A stretch of 36,873 nt of DNA, taken from the NCBI GenBank assembly GCA_011526565.1, contig WYBL01000067.1, forward strand, positions 1 through 36,873, given 5' to 3'. Positions 22,659-33,962 of the stretch are shown in pieces. The position numbers and the translations under genes were made by a program. Below the pieces are notes generated by a model. That model saw only the letters and a list, made by a program, of their open reading frames with translations, did no database searches and was not told the DNA's origin. Position 1 is the first letter of the stretch. Each line of letters opens with the position of its first letter. This DNA comes from Acidobacteriota bacterium. Its GTDB lineage: Bacteria > Acidobacteriota > Vicinamibacteria > Fen-336.

Positions 22659-23077
22659 ACTCCGACGCGGCCGGTCCGATCCTCGTCCTCCCGGTCGCTC
22701 AGGCGCTGCTGGTCGCCGGCTGCCTGCTCGCGCTGGCGACGGTCGTCGTGCTGGTGCGGCGCAACCGGCTCGAGCTGCGCTACTCGCTGCTGTGGCTGCT
22801 CGCCGTCGTCGCCGGCCTCGTGGTCGCGCTCTGGCCCGAGCTGGCACGCACCGTCTCCGGCCTGGTCGGCATCCGCTACACCTTCAACACCGTGTTCCTC
22901 GCCGTGATGGGCTTCCAGCTCGCGGTGACCTTCATGCTCACGCTGGCCGCGTCCCGCTCGCGTCGCGACCGCGCCCGGCTCGCCTACGAGCTGGCGCGGC
23001 TGCGGCTGGAGCTGGAGCAGCGCGGCATCCGCCTCGACTCCTCGCCCGCGCCGCCGCCGGATGAACGGCGCGACTGA
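22655..23077 (+). CDS. DUF2304 family membrane protein
   Basis: A 140-residue protein starting at ATG 22655, which overlaps the GT2 stop as ATGA. Three hydrophobic helices are apparent: about 10-30 (PVAQALLVAGCLLALATVVV), 38-60 and 75-95. The motif RLELRYSLLWLL and the following VVALWPE are what I recall from DUF2304 proteins, which often sit beside DPM-like GT2 genes. The C-terminal helix is charged (ELARLRLELEQRG). It may help position or flip the polyprenyl-phosphate sugar; no function is proven. It overlaps the methyltransferase gene by 17 bp. Confidence 0.85.
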   Translation: MNSDAAGPILVLPVAQALLVAGCLLALATVVVLVRRNRLELRYSLLWLLAVVAGLVVALWPELARTVSGLVGIRYTFNTVFLAVMGFQLAVTFMLTLAASRSRRDRARLAYELARLRLELEQRGIRLDSSPAPPPDERRD

Positions 23078-23963
23078 GCGCGCACGCTGCGTCGTCTGCG
23101 GCGCCGACGCGCTCGCCGCACGACGCTCCGGGTCGGCGCTGCAGGTCTGGCGCTGCCGCGGCTGCGGCCACCGCGTGGCCGAGTTCGAGCGCCCGGCCAG
23201 CGGCCTCGACTACCACGAGCAGTACGAGGGCGGCGCGTTCCTCGAGGCCCTCGCACGCATCCGCACCCGGCAGGCCGGGCGCATCGTCGATCGCCTTCGG
23301 GAGCTGGTCCCGGACGCGAGCAACCTGCTCGACGTCGGCGCGGGCCGCGGCTTCTTTCTCAAGGTCTGCCGCGACCGCGGCCTGGCGCCGCTGGCGGCCG
23401 TCGACGCCTCGCCGGTCGCACTCGACCTGCTGGCGCAGTGCGGGCACGAGGTCGCGGCGCTGCCAGAGCTGGCCCCGGACGCGCTGGCGGCGGCGCTCGG
23501 CCGGGTCTCGTTCGCGCCGCGCATCGCCACCCTGCTCGACGTCGTCGAGCACCTCGCCCCCGAGCGCACCCGCGACGGGCTGGTGGCCCTGCGACGCGCC
23601 CTGCCGTCGCTGGAGCTGCTGGTCGTGAAGGTGCCGGTCGGCGAGGGGCTGCTGCACCAGGCGGCGCTGGGCCTCGACCGACTCGGCCTCCGCCGCCCGC
23701 TTCATCAGCTCTACCAGGTCGGGACCTGGCCGCCCCATCGCCACTACTTCTCCCGGGTGTCGCTGCGGCGCCTGATCGCCGACCTCGGCCTGCGGGTCGT
23801 CGCCGAGCAGCCGGAGCTGGAGTTCGAGCCGGAGACGCTGGGTTCCCGCGTGCGCGGGCTGCCGCTGCCGGGCCCGCTGGCGACGCTCGCGGGGCACGGC
23901 GTGGCGCACCTCGCCACGGCGCTCGGCCGCCACGACTCGCTGGTCGTCTTCGCGGCGCCCTGA
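23061..23963 (+). CDS. Zinc-ribbon class I SAM methyltransferase
   Basis: A 300-residue enzyme. An N-terminal zinc ribbon is formed by C10-C13 and C32-C35 (CVVC and CRGC). The SAM loop LLDVGAGRG is at 89-97. Next come VDASP at the end of the second strand and LLDVVEHL at the fourth, both standard class I features. The C-terminal part has PHRHYFSRVSLRRLI, as in methyltransferases of surface-polysaccharide clusters. It probably methylates a sugar or lipid-linked intermediate made with the overlapping GT2/DUF2304 genes. The start ATG overlaps the end of DUF2304 by 17 bp, so it is translationally coupled. Confidence 0.88.
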   Translation: MNGATERARCVVCGADALAARRSGSALQVWRCRGCGHRVAEFERPASGLDYHEQYEGGAFLEALARIRTRQAGRIVDRLRELVPDASNLLDVGAGRGFFLKVCRDRGLAPLAAVDASPVALDLLAQCGHEVAALPELAPDALAAALGRVSFAPRIATLLDVVEHLAPERTRDGLVALRRALPSLELLVVKVPVGEGLLHQAALGLDRLGLRRPLHQLYQVGTWPPHRHYFSRVSLRRLIADLGLRVVAEQPELEFEPETLGSRVRGLPLPGPLATLAGHGVAHLATALGRHDSLVVFAAP

Positions 23964-24012
23964 GACGGGGCGGCGCTGGATTTCGGCGCGGAGCCGTGGT
24001 CTCCTGCCGCCG

Positions 24013-25170
24013 ATGTCCGGGCCTCCCGCCTCTCCCTCCCGCGCTCGAGTGCGCCTCCCCGATCCCGCCGGGATCTCCGCGGCCGCGGAGATCCTGCGCG
24101 GCGGGGGCGTCGTCGCGATGCCGACGGAGACGGTCTACGGCCTCGCCGGCGACGCCTTCCACGAACCCGCGCTGGCCCGCATCTTCGACACCAAGGAACG
24201 GCCCACGTTCGACCCGCTGATCGTGCACGTGGCGGCGGGAGCGGCGCCGCTGCGGCTCGCCGACCTCGACGCCGCGCGGCTGGTCGACGCCACCGGCCTG
24301 CCCTCCCCCCTGCGCGCGGCGGCCGACGCGCTGATCGCGCGCTTCTGGCCGGGCCCGCTGACGCTCGTGCTGCCCAAGCGCGACGAGGTGCCCGACCTCG
24401 CCACCAGCGGCTTGCCGTCGGTCGCGGTGCGGATGCCCGCCCACCCCGTGGCCCAGGCGCTGCTGGACGCCTTCGGAGGGCCGCTCGCCGCGCCCAGCGC
24501 CAATCGCTTCGGCCGCATCAGCCCGACCAGCGCCGAGGCGGTGCTCGAAGAACTCGGCGACCGCATCCCGCTGATCCTCGACGGCGGGCGCTGCGCCGTC
24601 GGCGTCGAGTCGACCGTCCTCTCCGTGGGCCAGCTCGCGGGGCAGCAGGGCGCGCTGGTCCTGCTGCGCCCGGGCGCAATCTCGGCCGCCGCGATCGAGG
24701 CCGCCACGGGCCTGGCCGTCGCGCCTCCCCCCGAGTCGGGGAACCGCGGCGGCCCGCAGGTCGCGCCGGGGCTGCTCGCGAGCCACTACGCGCCGCGGGT
24801 GCCGCTCGCCCTGCTGCCGGGCCCGGTCGCGCAACTGGCGCCGGCCTCCGCCCGCGCACTCGCGCGCGAGGCCGGTGCCACGCCTGGAGCCGTCGTGGGC
24901 CTGCTGCTGCTGGCCGGGCCCGTCGAGCCCGCGGCGACGGCTTTCGCTGCCGCCACCGGCTGCGAGGTCCACGCACGCGCGCTGAGCGCCGCAGGCGACC
25001 TCGCGGAAGTCGCGCACTCCCTGTTCGCGGAGTTGCGCGCGCTCGACCGCGCGCTCGCCCACCAGGACGAGGCGGTGCTGTTCTGCGAGCCGTGCCCGCC
25101 GAGCCCGGGCCTCGGTCACGCGATCGCGGACCGGCTCAGCCGCGCGGCCGCCCCCCGGCCGCGCGGCTGA
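24013..25170 (+). CDS. sua5 (tsaC): L-threonylcarbamoyladenylate synthase, Sua5 type
   Basis: A 385-residue enzyme that makes threonylcarbamoyl-AMP from Thr, bicarbonate and ATP, the first step of tRNA t6A37 modification. The YrdC domain occupies about residues 15-210, with VVAMPTETVYGLAGDAF, KERPTFDPLIVH, WPGPLTLVL, VAVRMPAHP and PLAAPSANRFG. After the linker with SHYAPR (about 258-263) comes the Sua5 C-terminal domain, so it is the two-domain form rather than short TsaC. It is slightly longer than most Sua5 proteins because of Ala-rich insertions. The 49 bp upstream hold no clear promoter. It converges on the molybdo-enzyme gene with 10 bp between. Confidence 0.94.
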   Translation: MSGPPASPSRARVRLPDPAGISAAAEILRGGGVVAMPTETVYGLAGDAFHEPALARIFDTKERPTFDPLIVHVAAGAAPLRLADLDAARLVDATGLPSPLRAAADALIARFWPGPLTLVLPKRDEVPDLATSGLPSVAVRMPAHPVAQALLDAFGGPLAAPSANRFGRISPTSAEAVLEELGDRIPLILDGGRCAVGVESTVLSVGQLAGQQGALVLLRPGAISAAAIEAATGLAVAPPPESGNRGGPQVAPGLLASHYAPRVPLALLPGPVAQLAPASARALAREAGATPGAVVGLLLLAGPVEPAATAFAAATGCEVHARALSAAGDLAEVAHSLFAELRALDRALAHQDEAVLFCEPCPPSPGLGHAIADRLSRAAAPRPRG

Positions 25171-25180
25171 AAGGCGCCGC

Positions 25181-27319
25181 TCAGCCCGCGAGCGCGGCCT
25201 TGACCCGCTCCGGCGTCAGCGGCAGCCGGTGGAAGCGCACCCCCGTGGCGTCGAACACCGCGTTGGCGACGGCCGCCCCCATCGGCACGATGGCCGGCTC
25301 GCCGCCGCCCTGCGGCGGCAGCGCCTCGTTCGGGACCAGCACGGTCTCGATCTGCGGCAGCCACGAGAACTGCGGGATCGTGTAGGTGGCGAAGCTGCGG
25401 TCGAGCACGTCGCCGCCGCGGAACCGCAGTTCTTCGCTCAAAACGTAGCCGAGCCCCATCGTCACGCAGCCCTCGACCTGCTGGGTCGCACCGCGCGGGT
25501 TGACGACGAGCCCCATGTCCTGCGCCGCCACCACGCGCTCGACGCGGATGACGCCGCTCGCGCGATCGACCTGCGCCTCGACCGCCAGCGCGCAGTAGGT
25601 GCCCGAGTCGATGCCCACCGCAATGCCCTGGCCGCGGCCGGTCGGGCCGGGCCCGGGCTTCCAGCCGAAGCGCTCGGCCGCCACCCTCAGCACGCGCTGG
25701 GCCCGCGCGTCGCTGGTGTTGCGCAGGCGGAAGGCGAGGGGGTCCTCCTTCGCCGCGGCCGCCATCAGGTCGACCTGCGACTCGCGCGCGAACACGTTGG
25801 TGCCCGCACCTGGCGCCCGCCAGGCGCCGACGGCGAACGGGTGGAGAGATCCGCTGGCCCCGCGCGCTCGCGAGGCCCGTACCCGCGCGTCCGGCGGGTC
25901 GTAGAGGATCTCGGCCGCGCGGGTGCCGGCCGCGATCACGTGATAGTCCCAGGCGGCGATGCGGCCGTCCGCCCCGAGGGCCGACACGACGTGCACGACG
26001 GCGGCCGGGTCGAAGGTGTCGAGGAAGAACTCGTCGGAGCGCGTCCAGGCGACCATCACCGGTCGGCCCGTCAGCTTCGCGAGCCGCGCGGCCTCCACGG
26101 CCTGGCCCACCGCGGCCTTGCCGCCGAAGCCGCCGCCCACGAACGGCGTCACCACCCGCACGGCCTTCTCGTCGAGGCCGAGCGCCTGGGCGATCCGGGG
26201 CTGGGCGCCGAAGGGGGTCTGGGTCCCGGCCCACACCGTGAGCCGGCCGTCCTTCATCTCTGCCACGGCCGTGTGCGGCTCGATCGGGGCGTGGGCGACG
26301 TAGCCCGTGCGGTAGGTGACGTCGAACACCCGGCCGGCCGCGGCTTTCGCAGCGGCCAACGCGACCGCGGCGTCACCGCGGCTCTCGCTGACCTCGGGCT
26401 CGGGCGCGTGCTTCGTGAAGTACTCGCCCACCGACTCGGTGTCGAACGCGGGCTCCGGCAGCGTCCAGCGCGCGTCGACCGCCGCCAGCGCCTGCTCCGC
26501 GCGCTCGGGGTCGGCGTGCAGGACCGCGACCAGGTCGCCGTCTTCGACGACGACCACGCCCGGCAGCGCCTTCGCCTTCGCGAGGTCGAGCGAGACCCGG
26601 GTCGCGCCGTGGACGGGCGGCCGCAGCAGCCGCGCGTGCAGCATTCCCGGGCGCCGCACGTCGCCCGCGTAGTGCGCTCGCCCCGTCACCTTGTCGCGCG
26701 CGTCGAGACGCTCGGTCGGGCGGCCCATCACGTCGAAGTCGGCGGCGGCCCGCAGCACGGCCTTCTCGCCGACCAGGCGGGTGATCGCCTGGCCCTTCGC
26801 GAGCGCGCCGTAGCTCACCTGGCGGGCAGCATCCCCTTTCACGGAGACGAGACCGCGCGCCACCTCGAGCTGCGCGAGCGGCGCACCGAGACGCTCGGCC
26901 GCGAGGTTCAGCAGCACGGTCCGCGCCTCGGCCGCCGCCGCCCGCAGCGCCGGGCCGAAGATGCGGGTCGACAGCGAGCCCCAGGTCCCGGCGTCCCACG
27001 GGCACAGGTCGGTGTCGCCCATCACCATCGTGAGCTGGTCGAGCCCGACCCGCAGTTCTTCCGCGGCCATCTGCGCGAGCGACGTGTGCACGCCCTGCCC
27101 CATCTCGATCTTCCCGGAGAAGATCGTGACGTGGCCCTCGGGGTCGATCCGCAGGTAGGCGTTGAGGTCCTCGGGATAGCCGCGCTGCTGCGCGGCGAGG
27201 TCCGACGCGCGGGTCGCCACCAGCACGACGACACCGCCGCCGAGCAGCTTGCAGAACGTGCGGCGATCGACCTCGGCGGAGGCCTCGAGCCCTTCTTCGA
27301 TCTCGAGCGAGCGGGTCAT
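25181..27319 (-). CDS. Xanthine dehydrogenase-family molybdopterin subunit, Tat-exported (IorB-like)
   Basis: A 712-residue large subunit of a molybdenum hydroxylase. ATG 27319 overlaps the stop of the 2Fe-2S gene. The N-terminus has twin arginines R19-R20 in RRTFCKLLGGG followed by a hydrophobic stretch, a Tat signal, so the folded holoenzyme should be exported to the periplasm. Cofactor-binding motifs include EMGQGVHTSL, VGGGFGGK and GAWRAPGA. The base-catalyst glutamate is E674 in GGGEPA. The size and Tat signal fit the isoquinoline oxidoreductase/aldehyde oxidase (IorB) group, not cytosolic xanthine dehydrogenase. The substrate could be an aldehyde or N-heterocycle. No FAD subunit or accessory XdhC is nearby; electrons may pass to a cytochrome. 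Confidence 0.9.
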   Translation of the reverse strand: MTRSLEIEEGLEASAEVDRRTFCKLLGGGVVVLVATRASDLAAQQRGYPEDLNAYLRIDPEGHVTIFSGKIEMGQGVHTSLAQMAAEELRVGLDQLTMVMGDTDLCPWDAGTWGSLSTRIFGPALRAAAAEARTVLLNLAAERLGAPLAQLEVARGLVSVKGDAARQVSYGALAKGQAITRLVGEKAVLRAAADFDVMGRPTERLDARDKVTGRAHYAGDVRRPGMLHARLLRPPVHGATRVSLDLAKAKALPGVVVVEDGDLVAVLHADPERAEQALAAVDARWTLPEPAFDTESVGEYFTKHAPEPEVSESRGDAAVALAAAKAAAGRVFDVTYRTGYVAHAPIEPHTAVAEMKDGRLTVWAGTQTPFGAQPRIAQALGLDEKAVRVVTPFVGGGFGGKAAVGQAVEAARLAKLTGRPVMVAWTRSDEFFLDTFDPAAVVHVVSALGADGRIAAWDYHVIAAGTRAAEILYDPPDARVRASRARGASGSLHPFAVGAWRAPGAGTNVFARESQVDLMAAAAKEDPLAFRLRNTSDARAQRVLRVAAERFGWKPGPGPTGRGQGIAVGIDSGTYCALAVEAQVDRASGVIRVERVVAAQDMGLVVNPRGATQQVEGCVTMGLGYVLSEELRFRGGDVLDRSFATYTIPQFSWLPQIETVLVPNEALPPQGGGEPAIVPMGAAVANAVFDATGVRFHRLPLTPERVKAALAG

Positions 27320-27789
27320 GCGACACCTCCCCGCGCCGCCGCGTCTTCGATCGCGGCCAGGATCTTCCGGTGCGCGCCGCAGCGGCACAGGTTGCCCTCC
27401 ATCTCCCCGGCGATCTGGTCCCGCGTCGGCCGCGGCTGGCGCTGCAGCAGCGCCCACGCGTTCATGATCATGCCGGGGGTGCAGTAGCCGCACTGGAGGG
27501 CGTCGTGGTCGACGAACGCCTGCTGCAGCGCGTGGAGCTGCCCGTCGCGCTCCAGCCCTTCGATGGTGACGACCTCGCGGCCGTCGACTTCGGCAAGCGT
27601 CGTCGCGCACGAGCGCACCGCGCGGCCGTCGACGCCGACCGTGCAGGAGCCGCACAGCCCCTCCCCGCAGCCGTACTTGGTGCCGGTGAGCTCGAGGTCG
27701 GTGCGCAGGACCCAGAGCAGGCTGCGCTGATCGTCGGTTTCGAGGAGAACGGGACGGCCGTTGAGGCGGAACCGGACGGTTCGCTGCAT
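27316..27789 (-). CDS. 2Fe-2S subunit of molybdenum hydroxylase (IorA-like)
   Basis: A 157-residue electron-transfer subunit with two 2Fe-2S clusters. The plant-type ferredoxin set is C41, C46, C49 and C61 (CGEGLCGSC...C). The second cluster uses C100, C103, C135 and C137 (CGYC...CRC), in the usual four-helix domain. It has no export signal, so it should travel with the Tat-bearing large subunit. GGAGGT at 27794-27799 lies four bases before the ATG, one of the best ribosome-binding sites in the window. Its stop overlaps the start of the large-subunit gene as ATGA, fixing a 1:1 operon. Confidence 0.95.
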   Translation of the reverse strand: MQRTVRFRLNGRPVLLETDDQRSLLWVLRTDLELTGTKYGCGEGLCGSCTVGVDGRAVRSCATTLAEVDGREVVTIEGLERDGQLHALQQAFVDHDALQCGYCTPGMIMNAWALLQRQPRPTRDQIAGEMEGNLCRCGAHRKILAAIEDAAARGGVA

Positions 27790-27824
27790 GAAGACCTCCG
27801 CGCAGGCTCTGGCGGAGTAATGCC

Positions 27825-27844
27825 GGAGCCTCGATCAAGGCTCC
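27825..27844. other. Stem-loop in the gap upstream of the molybdo-enzyme operon
   Basis: GGAGCCT-N6-AGGCTCC is a perfect 7-bp inverted repeat with a six-base loop in the 162-bp gap between the M18 and 2Fe-2S genes. There is no T run, so a classic terminator is unlikely. It may be a partial terminator or operator. Nothing else was recognised in the gap. Confidence 0.4.
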
Positions 27845-27951
27845 TCGTGGGGGGCGCGGCGCTCGCGGGCGGGCGCCCGGACGCGAGAATTCCGGGCGCA
27901 AGTCTGACACGGATCCCGCGGCGCCCGGCGAGGGCCGGACGACTGCTCGCG

Positions 27952-29241
27952 TCAGCGGCCGGCGAAGAGGGCGCTCAGCGCGGCCACCATCGCGGCCTGG
28001 TCCTGGCTCGAGGCCAGCTCGCGGATCGAGTGCATCGACAGCATCGGGTTGCCGACGTCGACCGTGGCCACGCCGAGCCGCGCCGCGGTGATCGGGCCGA
28101 TCGTCGAGCCGCAGGGCAGGTCGCTGCGCATCACGAAGCGCTGGACCGGCACCCCCGCGGCCTGCGCCGCGCGCTCGAAGCGCAGCGCCGTCGCGCCGTT
28201 CGTCGCGTAGCGCTGGTTGCTGTTGAGCTTGATCACCGGGCCGCCGCCGAGCTTCGGCGCGTGCTGCGGCTCGTGCAGGTCGGCGTAGTTGGGGTGCACG
28301 CCGTGGGCCATGTCGGCCGACACGCACAGCGACCGTGCCAGCGCGCGGTGCACGTCCTCCGCCGTGCCGCCGGTCGTGCGCACGATCCGCTCCAGCAGGC
28401 TCCACAGGAACGCGGAGCTGGCGCCTTCGGCGCTCTGGCTGCCGACCTCCTCGTGGTCGTAGAGGGCGATCACCAGCGTCGGCGCGGGACGGCCCGGCGC
28501 CGCGGCGCAGAGCGCCTCGAGTGCCGCGTGGCAGGAGGCCAGGTTGTCGAGGCGCGGAGCGTGGACGAACTCCCCGTCGACCCCCGAGACGCAGGGCGGG
28601 ACCGCGTCGTGGAGCATCAGGTCGGCGCCGACGATCGCGTCGGCGGGCACGCCCAGCTCGGCCGCGAGCAGCGCGTTCAGCCACCCCTCGTCGCCGCCGC
28701 CGAGGCCCGCGAGCGGCGGGAGGTGGTTCTGCTTGTGGAGCACCAGGCCGCGGTCGTTGACCTCGCGGTCGAAGTGGATGGCGAGGCTCGGCACCCGGCA
28801 CAGCGGGCGGGTCATCCGCAGCAGCCGCGGCTGCTCCTCCCCCGCGACGAACACGCGCCCGGCCAGCGACAGGTCGCGGTCGAGCCAGGTGTGCAGCAGC
28901 ACGCCGCCGTAGACCTCGACGGCGAACTGCCGGAAGCCGTTGCGGTTCAGCTCGCCGCGCGGCTTCAGCCGCAGGTTGGGGCTGTCGGTGTGGGCGCCGA
29001 TCAGCAGGAACCCGGCCTCGGCGGGCGGCGCGGAGCCGAGCGCGAAGGCCACCAGCGTCGAGTCGTGGCGCACGACCACGTGGCGCGCGCCGGCCTCGAG
29101 CTTCCAGGCGTCGCGCTCGTCGAGGGCGGTGAAGCCGTGGGCCGCGAGCCGGGCGCGGGCCTCGGCGACGGCGTGGAAGGGCGTCGGCGACGCCTCGACG
29201 TACGACAGTAGGCTGTGGGTCAGGGTGGGTGTCTCGGGCAT
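27952..29241 (-). CDS. apeB: M18 family aminopeptidase
   Basis: A 429-residue cytoplasmic metallopeptidase that removes N-terminal residues, often acidic ones, from peptides. ATG 29241 is preceded three bases upstream by GGAGGAG. Zinc-site motifs are in order: GAHTDSP (H84, D86), RLDNLAS, YDHEEVGS, ADMAHGVHP and a SMHSIRE histidine close to the end. GSTIGP and a conserved KLNSNQRY also match the family. The length is normal for M18 (about 430). It begins 23 bp after the dnaE2 stop, so read-through from dnaE2 is possible. The 162-bp gap downstream holds a hairpin. The symbol follows the common bacterial name and is not proven orthology. Confidence 0.93.
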   Translation of the reverse strand: MPETPTLTHSLLSYVEASPTPFHAVAEARARLAAHGFTALDERDAWKLEAGARHVVVRHDSTLVAFALGSAPPAEAGFLLIGAHTDSPNLRLKPRGELNRNGFRQFAVEVYGGVLLHTWLDRDLSLAGRVFVAGEEQPRLLRMTRPLCRVPSLAIHFDREVNDRGLVLHKQNHLPPLAGLGGGDEGWLNALLAAELGVPADAIVGADLMLHDAVPPCVSGVDGEFVHAPRLDNLASCHAALEALCAAAPGRPAPTLVIALYDHEEVGSQSAEGASSAFLWSLLERIVRTTGGTAEDVHRALARSLCVSADMAHGVHPNYADLHEPQHAPKLGGGPVIKLNSNQRYATNGATALRFERAAQAAGVPVQRFVMRSDLPCGSTIGPITAARLGVATVDVGNPMLSMHSIRELASSQDQAAMVAALSALFAGR

Positions 29242-29264
29242 CGTCTCCTCCGCCCGCAAGGGTA

Positions 29265-32375
<3,111 letters not shown>

Positions 32376-32386
32376 CGGAGTCGAGC

Positions 32387-32418
32387 TCTATATTTTCGCT
32401 TTTTATTCGCCTTGTCGA
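32387..32418 (-). promoter_or_regulatory. AT-rich promoter region of dnaE2
   Basis: On the minus strand TCGACA (32418-32413, one mismatch to TTGACA) precedes an AT-rich stretch with an imperfect 11-bp tandem repeat (GCGAATAAAAA, GCGAAAATATA). TATAGA (32392-32387) follows; the spacing is 20, or 18 if AATATA is used. The start would be within a few bases of the ATG. No LexA-type box I know was found. Confidence 0.5.
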
Positions 32419-32849
32419 GCCCGCCTGTTTTCGAGGTAGCGACGCAGGGCAAAGTAGCCAAAGGCGCCCGCCGCGACGCCGAGCACGGTATTGCCGACCA
32501 CGTAGGGCCAGAACAGCGGCTTGAGCACCGCCAGCAGCGCGTCGGCCCCGTCGGCGGCGGGCCACGCCAGGCGCGACAGCGGCACTCCCAGCAGCAGGCA
32601 GCCGAGGCCGGTGCCCGCCATGTAGAGCGGCACCAGCGTCCACGGGTTGTTGACGTAGGCCCCGGCCAGGATCGCGACCTTGCTGAGGCGGAAGGCGACG
32701 GCGATCAGCAGCGCCATCCCCGTGTGGATGCCGAGCAGCGGGAAGAACGCGATCCAGACTCCGATGCCGAACGCCAGCGCCGTGCGGTGCGGGCTCTCCG
32801 GCGCGTGCAGCAGCAGGGTCAGCGCCCGCCGCAGCTTCGCTCGCGTCAT
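32403..32849 (-). CDS. DUF2062 family membrane protein
   Basis: A 148-residue inner-membrane protein with about three hydrophobic helices. The family signature is clear: an amphipathic N-terminus, then ALAFGIGVWIAFFPLLGIHT, and then AYVNNPWTLVPLY with the conserved NNPWT. DUF2062 proteins occur widely in diderms, and their function is not known to me. The gene starts 6 bp after the thiL stop, so the two share a transcript. Its last codons carry the -35 region of dnaE2. Confidence 0.92.
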   Translation of the reverse strand: MTRAKLRRALTLLLHAPESPHRTALAFGIGVWIAFFPLLGIHTGMALLIAVAFRLSKVAILAGAYVNNPWTLVPLYMAGTGLGCLLLGVPLSRLAWPAADGADALLAVLKPLFWPYVVGNTVLGVAAGAFGYFALRRYLENRRARQGE

Positions 32850-32855
32850 CGAACG

Positions 32856-33962
32856 CTACTCTGCGGGTGGCTCGTCCTGCTTGGCGCGCTCGAGCTTCGC
32901 CGTCCGCGAGGCGCTGCGGAAGTGGTCGTGCCCGCCGGCCGGCAGCGGGTTCAGGCGCTCGCCGCGCTTGAGCGAGATCGCCGGCGGCCCTTCCGAGAAC
33001 TCGCCGATCACGGCGAGCGGCATGTCCCACACGATCGCCAGGTCCTTGACGCCCTCCAGGCTCTCGGGGGCCACGGCCAGCAGCAACTGGTAGTCCTCGC
33101 CGCCGTGCAGCGCGTACGACGTGGCGTCGCGGGCGCGGGCGCGGGCGAACTTGCGCACCTGGGGGTCGAGCGGGATCTTGTCCGCGTCGACGATCGCGAA
33201 CACGCGGCTCGCCTCGCACATCGACAGCAGGTCCGAGGAGAGCCCGTCGGAGAGGTCCATCGCCGCGTGCACGAGGTGAGCGTGCTCGGCCAGCGCCCGG
33301 CCGAAGGCCAGCGGCGGCGCCGGGTCGAGCTGGGCGCGCAGGCAGTGCTGCACCGACGGCGCCGAGTTCGGGGTCCAGATCCCGGTGTCGATCAGCTCGC
33401 CGTCTTCGGCCAGCCGCGCGCCCTGCTGCAGCAGCTCGATGCCCTGGGCGGCTGCGCCGAGGTAGCCCGTGCAGACGAGCAGGTCGCCCGGCTTCGCGCC
33501 GTCCCGCGTCAGCAACGCGTCGCCGAGGCCGAGCAGCGTGACGTCGAGCACCATCGGCCCGGTCGTCGAGCCGATGTTGCCGCCGATCACGCTGACGCCC
33601 GTCTCCGCAGCACGCTCCAGCAGGCCGTCGTAGAGGCCGTCGACGAACTCGACCTTCGTCTCCGGCGGCAGGAACAGGTTGACGATCGCGAAGCGCGGCG
33701 CCCCCGACATCGCCGCGACGTCGGACAGGTTGACCGTCAGCAGCTTGCGCCCGATCAGCCGCGGCGGGGCCCAGTCGCGGTGGAAGTGGCGGCCCTCCAC
33801 GAAGCCGTCGGAGGTGACCAGCGTCAGCTCGCCGGTCTCCACGGCGGCGGCGTCGTCGCCGGGCCCGATGCGCACACCGGGGCCGGCCGGGAGCCGCGAG
33901 ATCAGGTGCCGGACGAGCCCGCGCTCGCCCACCTCGCCGACCGTCTTGTCGGGATCGAGCAT
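32856..33962 (-). CDS. thiL: Thiamine-monophosphate kinase
   Basis: A 368-residue cytoplasmic enzyme that phosphorylates thiamine monophosphate to thiamine diphosphate with ATP. ATG 33962 is chosen because the family motifs begin shortly after; codons upstream lie in non-coding DNA. The AIRS/PurM-like fold shows GPGDDAA (33-39), TSDGFVEGRHF with metal-binding Asp, NLSDVAAM, GGNIG, and DLSDGLSSDL in the second domain, followed by GGEDYQLLL. The C-terminus is extended by about 40 charged residues. A TAACCT box lies eleven bases before the ATG. DUF2062 follows by 6 bp. No other thiamine gene is near, and no TPP riboswitch was recognised upstream. Confidence 0.94.
   Translation of the reverse strand: MLDPDKTVGEVGERGLVRHLISRLPAGPGVRIGPGDDAAAVETGELTLVTSDGFVEGRHFHRDWAPPRLIGRKLLTVNLSDVAAMSGAPRFAIVNLFLPPETKVEFVDGLYDGLLERAAETGVSVIGGNIGSTTGPMVLDVTLLGLGDALLTRDGAKPGDLLVCTGYLGAAAQGIELLQQGARLAEDGELIDTGIWTPNSAPSVQHCLRAQLDPAPPLAFGRALAEHAHLVHAAMDLSDGLSSDLLSMCEASRVFAIVDADKIPLDPQVRKFARARARDATSYALHGGEDYQLLLAVAPESLEGVKDLAIVWDMPLAVIGEFSEGPPAISLKRGERLNPLPAGGHDHFRSASRTAKLERAKQDEPPAE

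Noticed and set aside
32376..32420. SOS/LexA box before dnaE2
   Set aside because: Neither CTGT-N8-ACAG nor GAAC-N4-GTTC nor GTTC-N7-GTTC is present. Only an AT-rich tandem repeat was seen.
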